From NCBI GenBank assembly GCA_020631035.1, contig JAHDIA010000354.1:1-6597 (forward strand): DNA of 6,597 bases, read 5' to 3'. This document shows positions 1 to 5,780 of this stretch, piece after piece; within the stretch, counting starts at the first letter, position 1, and each line of letters starts with the position of its first letter. Made by a program: the position numbers and the translations under genes. The stretch is from Chitinophagales bacterium (GTDB lineage Bacteria > Bacteroidota > Bacteroidia > Chitinophagales > UBA2359). The notes beneath the pieces were generated by a model that was not told where the DNA came from, did not search any database, and worked only from the letters and a program-made list of their open reading frames with translations.

Positions 1-20
1 CAATCACATAAATAGGTCAA

Positions 21-67
21 GTGGTGGGCATCTATTAGGTAATCGAGCAAGAATAGATACCCACCAT
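21..67. repeat. Long imperfect hairpin
   Basis: Bases 22-36 and 52-66 are inverted copies around a 15-base loop (37-51). Read as + strand, 14 of 15 positions pair, with one C-A mismatch (29/59). Read as the minus strand, that mismatch becomes a G-U wobble, so a minus-strand transcript would pair over all 15 positions. This hints that the minus strand is the functional one. No T-run follows the stem on either side, so it does not look like an intrinsic terminator. Loop and stem-edge bases 36-43 are perfectly complementary to 181-188, allowing a possible long-range pairing, though an 8-base match could be chance. Function is unknown: RNA element, mobile-element end or protein-binding site are all possible. 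Confidence 0.6.
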
Positions 68-201
68 CTTAAAACGCAGGATGAGCGGGTGGTTGCCCCC
101 TTGTACGAAGTATAAAATATGCGTTGGCTAACCTGACCAAAATGCAGCCATGAAAGAGGAACGTTGCACCATAATAATGAATTACCTAGTGTTTTTCACG
201 C

Positions 202-370
202 AAGTTTCACCCTTCGTCGCTAGGGGATCTGGTGTGCCAGCCCAGCCCAATTTCTTGGGAATGACGTCAGTGACGGAAAACTTAGGGAATGCTATCAGTG
301 ACGGAAAACTTGGGAAATGACGTCGGTGACGGAAAACTTGGGAATGAGATCGGTTATGGAGGTGAAACTT
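202..370. repeat. 10-bp inverted repeat flanking the tandem array
   Basis: Bases 202-211 (AAGTTTCACC) are the exact reverse complement of 361-370 (GGTGAAACTT). Together they bracket a 149-bp interior containing the tandem repeats. The pairing does not extend further in either direction. This could be the terminal inverted repeat of a small non-autonomous element, but I see no clear target-site duplication. It could also be partly explained by the right arm being a decayed fifth repeat unit, since GAAACTT resembles the AAAACTT of the repeats. Confidence 0.4.
254..360. repeat. Four-copy 27-28 bp tandem repeat array
   Basis: Four units begin at about 254, 281, 309 and 337, each with the pattern CTTrGGGAA(A)TG-nnn-TCr-GTkAyGG followed by GAAAACTT in the inner copies. 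The conserved GTGACGG core occurs at 270, 298 and 326, and decays to GTTATGG at 353. The first unit contains the palindrome TGACGTCA (262-269); the others carry variants of it. There is no unique spacer between copies, so this is not a CRISPR array. The array ends about 20 bases before the proposed -33 element of the protease promoter, a place where an operator array could sit. It could equally be a selfish intergenic repeat. Confidence 0.8.
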
Positions 371-381
371 TTCTCCCTGAC

Positions 382-412
382 TTGCGGTTGATAAAGAATT
401 ACTGTATATTTG
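382..412 (+). promoter_or_regulatory. Bacteroidota-type promoter for the protease operon
   Basis: TATATTTG at 405-412 matches the TAnnTTTG -7 consensus of the Bacteroidota primary sigma factor. A TTG at 382-384, 20 bases upstream, fits the -33 element. Transcription would begin near 418-420, giving a leader of about 50 bases before the ATG at 470. The overlapping TTGACA at 410-415 resembles a sigma-70 -35 box but has no good -10 at the right distance. The promoter covers a possible in-frame TTG start at 410, which argues against that start. Confidence 0.6.
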
Positions 413-469
413 ACATACAATAGCAATAAATGCTATGGAAATATTTATACAACACACAAAACCCCAGCA

Positions 470-1537
470 ATGTCTAAAACACACTTCCCTGGTCTGAGCA
501 CCAAGGCTTTTTCGCATCAATTGGATGTGAGTAGCTTTGAGGCCTTGTCCCACACACCGCTTATTTCGCATTTTATCAACAATATGATTAAGTTCCTCGC
601 AGAGGTGCCTGTTTTTGTTGAGATGTACTCCAATGCGGTACGGGTGACGCCCAAAAATTATGGTAAAATCCACGATTTAATGATGGAGGCTTGCCAGATT
701 TTGGATATGTCTCCTCCCGATTTGTTTGTCAAACACGATTTTAATTCCAATGCTTTTACGACGGGTATCGAAAATCCAGCGATTATTTTGTTTTCTGGTT
801 TGGTTGATACACTCAATGAAGCGGAATTGCAGTCGGTTATTGCCCACGAATTGGGACACATCAAGGCACGACATATTTTTTATCATCAAATTGTAAGGGT
901 CGTTGCGACTTATGGCTCTGGTTTCGCAGGTAAATTTTTCCCTGCTCACTTGGCACAGCAAGGATTCCTCGCCCTCTTTATGTCGCACCTTCGTAAATGT
1001 GAGTTGACGGCAGATCGTGCGTCGCTTCTAGTGGCACAAGACCCTCATGTCATCATTTCGACTTGTATGAAATTGGCGGGTGGTTGTACGAATCCTGAAC
1101 ACGAATTGTCTACCAATGAATTTTTGGTTCAGGGCAAATCGCTCGAAGGTTTGATTTATGACAACAATTATGCAGGTTTGCTCTACTGGCTCAAAACCAT
1201 TGGGCGTACCCATCCATTGCCTGTTCCGCGTGCATCCATCATTCATGCCTATAGCGAGAGTCAGGAATACCACAATATTTTGGAGGGCAATTACAAACAA
1301 TACGACCTAAAGGTTTGTATGAATTGTAAAAAAGCGACCTCTATTCTCAATAAAGTTTGTCCGCATTGTATGGCGCAATTTGGCAAGCAAATGTTGAGCG
1401 ATTTGATTTATTGTAGAGTCTGTGACAATGCCATCCAAAAATCTGAATACGATTTGGGTGAGATGCGTTTTTGCCCTGACTGTGGTTCTGATATGATGGG
1501 TAAGGAAAACATCTTCAACAAATATGAGTGGATATGA
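470..1537 (+). CDS. M48-family zinc metalloprotease with two C-terminal zinc ribbons
   Basis: This 355-residue protein is a gluzincin-type peptidase that should cleave peptide bonds using one zinc ion. The site is H126-E-L-G-H130, with the third ligand E178 in the E-L-T-A-D motif typical of M48 (HtpX/Ste24-like) proteases. It lacks the N-terminal transmembrane hairpin of HtpX and any signal peptide, so it is probably cytoplasmic or peripheral. The C-terminus adds two treble-Cys-pair ribbons: C283/C286 with C297/C300, and C315/C318 with C335/C338. These may bind a partner, substrate or nucleic acid. I chose the ATG at 470. The frame can be extended to a TTG at 410, but that codon lies in the promoter and the extra 20 residues are low-complexity. 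The stop overlaps the next gene's start (ATGA), implying translational coupling. The substrate cannot be told from sequence; the peptidase call itself is secure. Confidence 0.9.
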   Translation: MSKTHFPGLSTKAFSHQLDVSSFEALSHTPLISHFINNMIKFLAEVPVFVEMYSNAVRVTPKNYGKIHDLMMEACQILDMSPPDLFVKHDFNSNAFTTGIENPAIILFSGLVDTLNEAELQSVIAHELGHIKARHIFYHQIVRVVATYGSGFAGKFFPAHLAQQGFLALFMSHLRKCELTADRASLLVAQDPHVIISTCMKLAGGCTNPEHELSTNEFLVQGKSLEGLIYDNNYAGLLYWLKTIGRTHPLPVPRASIIHAYSESQEYHNILEGNYKQYDLKVCMNCKKATSILNKVCPHCMAQFGKQMLSDLIYCRVCDNAIQKSEYDLGEMRFCPDCGSDMMGKENIFNKYEWI

Positions 1538-2601
1538 AAGAATACAAAAGATGTGTCAACTCCGATTGTCTCGCTTCGATTAAGACGAAAAATAAAATAT
1601 GTCCTTATTGTGGCGTAAATCAAAAATCCATTTTTTTTACCAATGAGGAATTGATTGCCGCACTGGTAATAATAGAAAAAATGGTAAAGGTGAGTGGACA
1701 AATTTCTCAAAATGAAGAGGAATTGCTCAACCGCCTGTTCAATCGCTTGAATATCAACATCATCCAACGTCGTGAAATCAATTCGATTCGGTTGAGCTTA
1801 AAAGAATTGGCGGCAGAAATCCACTCCAAGGAGATTAAGTTTTTCATCTTGGAGAATTGTTACAATATTGGCTATTCTAAGGGACAACTGGTTCCCAAAG
1901 AACAAAACTACATCAATGAAATTTCTGATCTTTTGGGTTTAAATTTGGTAGAACGAGAGCAAACACTCAAGAACTATCATTTGAAGACGTATACCCGTGA
2001 CATCCTCAATACAGTCAAAAGTCGCCCCAAAAGCAAGAACGATTCTCAAGTATTGATGGTGGTTGAAAGTAGCAGTGAGAAAGCGATTTTGCGTTCCTCG
2101 GTTACTGCGGGAGCCTTGGGAGCGATTCCCATCCCCTACTCTAGTTTTTTCTTGGTCACGCCCGTTCAAATGGCGATGGTTTTGCAAATAGGAGAAAGTT
2201 ATGGGTATAAGGACATAACACAAGAGTCGGTCAAAGAATTAACAACTGTACTTCTAAGCTCTATAGGCATAAGAACTTTGGTTACGGGAACGGTTAAATT
2301 TATTCCTGGGCTGGGTTCTTTGGTGGGAGCGGCCATTGGTGCGAGCACTTCCTTTTCGGCAACTTATGCAATGGGTTTGGTGGCGTCCAATTATTTTAAA
2401 AATGGGCGCAATATGACCCCCGAAGATTTAAAAATTGCCTTTAAAGAATCCTTCCAAGACGCCAAGAAAATATTTGTCGACTACAAAGACAAAATTCTTT
2501 CTGAACAAAAAATATTTGAGAAAAAAAAGAAAGATTTTGAGTCTAAGAGCGGCAATCTTTCAGAGGAGAATAAGAAAGACTTTTTGGACGATTTGGAGTA
2601 A
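1534..2601 (+). CDS. Zinc ribbon-TerB-like-DUF697 domain protein
   Basis: This 355-residue protein has three visible parts. An N-terminal zinc ribbon uses C7, C12, C23 and C26. Residues about 36-146 form an all-helical TerB-like domain: two 'x-G-x-[IL]-[SV]-x-x-E' segments (SGQISQNEE and KGQLVPKEQ) echo TerB's duplicated acidic loops, although the usual first Asp is Ser. Residues about 175-300 match DUF697, the hydrophobic helical domain found at the C-terminus of some Era/dynamin-like GTPases; G193-ALGAIPIP-201 and F256-IPGLG-261 are its hallmarks. No GTPase domain is present. A charged, probably coiled-coil tail follows (about 305-355). DUF697 suggests membrane association. The ATG at 1534 overlaps the protease stop and is preferred over the GTG at 1528. 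Coupling to the protease suggests a regulator, adaptor or membrane anchor for it, which is inference. The DUF697 call is stronger than the TerB call. Confidence 0.75.
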   Translation: MKEYKRCVNSDCLASIKTKNKICPYCGVNQKSIFFTNEELIAALVIIEKMVKVSGQISQNEEELLNRLFNRLNINIIQRREINSIRLSLKELAAEIHSKEIKFFILENCYNIGYSKGQLVPKEQNYINEISDLLGLNLVEREQTLKNYHLKTYTRDILNTVKSRPKSKNDSQVLMVVESSSEKAILRSSVTAGALGAIPIPYSSFFLVTPVQMAMVLQIGESYGYKDITQESVKELTTVLLSSIGIRTLVTGTVKFIPGLGSLVGAAIGASTSFSATYAMGLVASNYFKNGRNMTPEDLKIAFKESFQDAKKIFVDYKDKILSEQKIFEKKKKDFESKSGNLSEENKKDFLDDLE

Positions 2602-2603
2602 AA

Positions 2604-2624
2604 GAAGAAGTTTGAAGTTTCTTC
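2604..2624 (+). terminator. Weak hairpin after the DUF697 gene
   Basis: GAAGAA (2604-2609) can pair with TTCTTC (2619-2624) around a 9-base loop, three bases past the stop codon. The stem is short and AT-rich and is followed by CAAAAC rather than a T-run, so it is a poor intrinsic terminator. It is listed only because it is the sole candidate between the two gene groups; read-through into the downstream genes is possible. Confidence 0.2.
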
Positions 2625-2720
2625 CAAAACAAAATTTAGCCCAAGTGTGTTAGCAATTAAAATAAAATTGGATAATCGTATATCTCTACCATTTACAAAT
2701 TGAGTTTCTTTCCAAGCAGC

Positions 2721-2748
2721 TTAGATAAATGTTTTTTTCCTATATTTG
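2721..2748 (+). promoter_or_regulatory. Candidate promoter of the FGS-domain operon
   Basis: TATATTTG at 2741-2748 is identical to the -7 element proposed for the protease operon and fits the Bacteroidota TAnnTTTG consensus. The -33 match is poor: the best candidate is TTA at 2721-2723, with a 17-base spacer. Transcription would start around 2753-2756, leaving a leader of about 15 bases before the ATG at 2771. This placement favours the ATG at 2771 over the in-frame ATG at 2729, which would lie upstream of the -7 element. Confidence 0.5.
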
Positions 2749-2770
2749 TTTTAGTTCAGTAACTCATAAA

Positions 2771-4354
2771 ATGTACTTTAAAACAAGAATCAAGCAATAT
2801 AAGCTATTTGCTTTTGAGCAGATAAACTTTGTAACAAAAATCCTTGTCATTTCCATAGGTTTTTTTGTGTATTCCAATGTATTTTCTCAAAATCCTTTGT
2901 GCAATTACAAAAAAGAGTTCAATCCTTGTGGTAAATTGGGCTTGGAAGCCCGAGAAGAGGTCCTCGTATTGATAGAAGATATTTTAAATGTTCTGGGTTT
3001 TGATAGAAACTTTGAAGTAATGGAATGCCCTGAATCAAAAGTGTTTCGAGCAATCAAATTTCCACATATTCCAAGTCCTTACATAATTTATGATGCCAGA
3101 ATGCTCCATAATTATCATTACAGTTATGAATACCATAGAGACAAGGACAAACAGTTTATATCAAACACCTTGACCTTGGCACACGAAATTGGGCACATCG
3201 TCAACCTCCACATCATTGATGGCTTTCAAACCAACCACCAACTTGAAATAGAAGCAGATGAATTTGCAGGGGCAATAGTATATAAGTTAGGGATTAATTT
3301 GTATGACGCCATTGAGTCTTATGAAAAGAATCAAATGATAAGGGAGCAACAAACCGAGCAACACCCAGGACGAAACACCCGAATAGAAGCCTTAAAAAAT
3401 GGCTTTCTCAAGGCTTATGCTCAAGATACCGCTTTGTATATGTCTAAGCTCACTGAAGACAATTGGGTATTTGTCAAGGGCGGAGCATTTAAGATGGGAT
3501 GCACTTTTTATGACCGCCCCTGTATTCCAACTACTTATACTGGTTGGCTCAAATGCCCAGAACAAGAGTTCAATCACGAAGTAATACTAGCAGACTACTA
3601 TATCTCCAAACACGAAATCACCAATCAGGAATACTGCGATTTTTTAAATGAAGTAGGATACAAAATTGACAACCCTCAACAGTGGATTGACTTAGAAGCT
3701 GATTTGGGAATGATTGTTTTTGATGGAAACCAATATGTTCCGAAAAGCCCAAAATTTAAAAATTATCCTGTGGTCTTGGTCAATTGGTTGGGAGCCGAGG
3801 CTTATGCCAAATGGCAAGGAGGTCGTCTACCTACAGAGGCAGAATGGGAATATGCTGCTAAAGGAGGCCTTGTGGGCAACCACCAAGTGTGTATGGATTT
3901 GGAACAAGCCAAGGATTACTGTAAATATTTAGAGGTTTACACAGATGAGACTGAATTGTATTATGAAGTAAACAAGTATCAAGCCAATGCCTTAGGTATT
4001 TATGGTATGGTAGGAAGTGTTGCTGAATGGTGTAGCGATTGGTATAAAGAAGATTTTTATTACAATAGCCCCCAATTGAATCCTCGTGGTCCTGCCAAAG
4101 GCTCAACCAAGGTCGTTCGGGGAACAACATATGTTCAGTTCTTAAGTAAAGTTTCTGGAAATGGGGGACATCATCTGTTCTTCGAAAGAATTCTTTTGCA
4201 AAAGCAAAATATAGCTTTTCCTATAGACTTTGATTACTATGGTGGAGATTATAACGCCAGTTACTTCCAAGATTTAAGATTGGCAAAACGAAACCATACT
4301 TATCCCGAATTCAATTATGGAGACATTGGGTTTAGAATTGTAAAAAGCAAATGA
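2771..4354 (+). CDS. Secreted zincin peptidase fused to an FGS (FGE-like) domain
   Basis: A 527-residue exported protein. A basic n-region and hydrophobic stretch (about 20-38) end in SNVFSQ, a plausible signal-peptidase I site near residue 40. Residues about 45-200 form a zinc peptidase domain: H138-E-I-G-H142 and E159-I-E-A-D163, the M48-like E-x-x-A-D third ligand, so it should be active. Residues about 231-525 form a formylglycine-generating-enzyme-like (SUMF1/FGS, C-type-lectin fold) domain, with KGGAFKMGC, ISKHEITNQEYCDFLN, G351-RLPTEAEWEYA and EWCSDWY, ending in GFRIV. It departs from the family: GNVxEW reads GSVAEW, the GGS strand reads GTT, and about 40 extra residues follow. No active-site Cys pair is present, so FGE activity is unlikely. 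The start at 2771 gives a clean signal peptide and sits after the -7 element. The next gene begins one base after the stop. The FGS part probably binds the target; that is inference. Confidence 0.85.
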   Translation: MYFKTRIKQYKLFAFEQINFVTKILVISIGFFVYSNVFSQNPLCNYKKEFNPCGKLGLEAREEVLVLIEDILNVLGFDRNFEVMECPESKVFRAIKFPHIPSPYIIYDARMLHNYHYSYEYHRDKDKQFISNTLTLAHEIGHIVNLHIIDGFQTNHQLEIEADEFAGAIVYKLGINLYDAIESYEKNQMIREQQTEQHPGRNTRIEALKNGFLKAYAQDTALYMSKLTEDNWVFVKGGAFKMGCTFYDRPCIPTTYTGWLKCPEQEFNHEVILADYYISKHEITNQEYCDFLNEVGYKIDNPQQWIDLEADLGMIVFDGNQYVPKSPKFKNYPVVLVNWLGAEAYAKWQGGRLPTEAEWEYAAKGGLVGNHQVCMDLEQAKDYCKYLEVYTDETELYYEVNKYQANALGIYGMVGSVAEWCSDWYKEDFYYNSPQLNPRGPAKGSTKVVRGTTYVQFLSKVSGNGGHHLFFERILLQKQNIAFPIDFDYYGGDYNASYFQDLRLAKRNHTYPEFNYGDIGFRIVKSK

Positions 4355-4355
4355 T

Positions 4356-5780
4356 ATGCACAAGTTTTTTTATTGCTTTGTTTTTCTTGTAAATATTTAT
4401 TGTTTCGCACAATCAGATTCAACTTATTCGTGTGATACTTGGCAAAATAAATGCGAGACTCAAAATCTACAAACCTTAACAGATTCAGAAAGCAAATTGG
4501 GTTTATTTGTAGACAACATATTGGATATTGTTGAATTAAAAAGAGCTTTTTACATCAAAACCTGTCAGTCCAATTGTGCCATTTATTCAGCAATCATCGA
4601 AAACGACCCTGTCCCTTCTTTAATAATCAATCAAGAAAGTGTAGCAAGCATCAACAATTTTATTTTAGATGAATATTATACAGATGAAGAATTGAAAATG
4701 ATTGCTCAAATCGCTCATCAAATTACCCACATTACAGGATTTCACCATTTTGACAATTATGAAAGTATTGAAACCATCGAAACACAAGCAGATGTTTTTG
4801 TAGGCAAACTTTTCTACAAACTAAACATTAAAGAAGACCGACTCGAATCAGTCTGTAAAAAAATATGTACCAGCAATTCCCATACTGATTGCTCAACTTA
4901 TTATGTCAACATTCTCAAGGGATACCAAAGCGACGAAGCCACCCAAAATATTCAGAGTTTTGAAGAATCTGTCATTCAAAAAAACATTCCCAAAGATTTT
5001 GTACTTGTTGAAGGAGGAACACTTTTACTTGGCTGTGATCTGGAACGCGATCAAATAGAATATAAAAATATAGGTGCCACTTTAATTGAGCTAGAAGACT
5101 TTTACATTTCCAAATATGAAGTGACCAATCAAGAATTTTGTGATTTTTTAAACCAACGTCACAATTCAAAATATATGCCTAGCAGAGATCTAATACCTGC
5201 TACTTTGAGGGATTGGATTGATATCAGTTATACCAACATCATTTTCTCAGATGATGAATACAATCCCAGAGAAGGCTATGAAAACCATGCTGCCACTTCG
5301 GTTACTTGGTTTGGAGCATTGGCTTATGCAGAATGGGCTGGAATGCGTTTACCAACCTATTGGGAATGGGAATACGCTGCACGGGGCGGTCAAAAATCCA
5401 AACAGTACCTTTTTTCTGGTGGAGACGACCTTTTTAAAGTGGCTTGGGTTCGAGACAACGCATTGAGTGAATGCCAAGAAGTAGGACAACTACAAGCCAA
5501 TGAATTGGGTTTGTACGATATGACAGGGAATGTCTATGAATATTGTACTTTAGACCCTGCCTTAAAGGAAAAACTTAAACATACATACCACCGCATAGAA
5601 AAAACTGCTTTTATTAGAGGTGGCAGTTTTACCGAAGGAGACCTTATAAGCAATTTTTTCAATTGTGCAATAGCTAGCATTAATCCTTACCATATAGGAC
5701 CAATGTTACATGACGAAAGCAAACGGGTATCCCAAAGTACTGGCTTTCGTTTGGCTTTTGATAAAAATATTAGAAGATGA
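4356..5780 (+). CDS. Secreted pseudo-peptidase fused to an FGS (FGE-like) domain
   Basis: A 474-residue paralogue of the preceding protein with the same layout. Its signal peptide is short (1 to about 19, ending CFAQ) and has no lipobox. The N-terminal zincin-like domain (about 25-165) aligns through the 'ILDIVELKRAF' region and keeps both His and the third ligand (E142-T-Q-A-D146), but the motif reads H121-Q-I-T-H125. Replacing the catalytic Glu with Gln is the change classically used to kill zinc metalloproteases while keeping zinc binding, so this is probably an inactive binder. The FGS domain (about 214-470) is closer to the family norm than its neighbour's: LVEGG, ISKYEVTNQEFCDFLN, MRLPTYWEWEYAARGG, LGLYDMTGNVYEYC, IRGGSF and GFRLA. 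The sole Cys after GGS (NCAIAS) aligns with a non-catalytic Cys of human FGE. It starts one base after the upstream stop and overlaps the next gene by ATGA. Confidence 0.85.
   Translation: MHKFFYCFVFLVNIYCFAQSDSTYSCDTWQNKCETQNLQTLTDSESKLGLFVDNILDIVELKRAFYIKTCQSNCAIYSAIIENDPVPSLIINQESVASINNFILDEYYTDEELKMIAQIAHQITHITGFHHFDNYESIETIETQADVFVGKLFYKLNIKEDRLESVCKKICTSNSHTDCSTYYVNILKGYQSDEATQNIQSFEESVIQKNIPKDFVLVEGGTLLLGCDLERDQIEYKNIGATLIELEDFYISKYEVTNQEFCDFLNQRHNSKYMPSRDLIPATLRDWIDISYTNIIFSDDEYNPREGYENHAATSVTWFGALAYAEWAGMRLPTYWEWEYAARGGQKSKQYLFSGGDDLFKVAWVRDNALSECQEVGQLQANELGLYDMTGNVYEYCTLDPALKEKLKHTYHRIEKTAFIRGGSFTEGDLISNFFNCAIASINPYHIGPMLHDESKRVSQSTGFRLAFDKNIRR

Larger units (their letters stand above)
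1..469. other. Non-coding upstream region with repeats
   Basis: I see no convincing gene in this stretch. One + frame (from base 2) is open to a stop near 112, but 37 codons without a stop is unremarkable and the translation resembles nothing I know. The minus-strand frame crossing the right part is a shadow of the protease gene. What the region does hold is structural: a long hairpin at 21-67, a tandem repeat array at 254-360, an inverted repeat around it, and a promoter at 382-412. The first 180 bases might be the edge of a mobile element or a structured RNA, but I recognise no transposase, tRNA or known RNA family. Confidence 0.6.

Noticed and set aside
2..114. Open + frame at the left edge as the tail of an upstream gene
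   Set aside because: About 37 codons without a stop is expected often by chance, it overlaps the hairpin, and the translation has no recognisable motif.
254..360. Possible CRISPR array
   Set aside because: Repeats follow each other directly with no unique spacers, the copies are degenerate, and no cas-like gene is present.
410..469. TTG-started N-terminal extension of the M48 protease
   Set aside because: The TTG lies inside a TAnnTTTG promoter element, the added 20 residues are low-complexity, and a good ATG follows at 470.
182..673. 163-residue minus-strand reading frame
   Set aside because: It runs antisense to the protease start, its promoter and the repeat array, and shows no domain; it is a shadow frame.
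2604..2624. Strong intrinsic terminator between the two gene groups
   Set aside because: The stem is only 6 bp, AT-rich and lacks a T-run, so it is kept only as a low-confidence hairpin.
2729..2770. ATG at 2729 as start of the first FGS gene
   Set aside because: It lies upstream of the likely -7 element and adds 14 residues before an already complete signal peptide.
4356..4412. Lipoprotein signal in the second FGS protein because of the Cys at residue 16
   Set aside because: The residues before the Cys (NIY) do not fit a lipobox, and the '..CFAQ' ending suits signal peptidase I.
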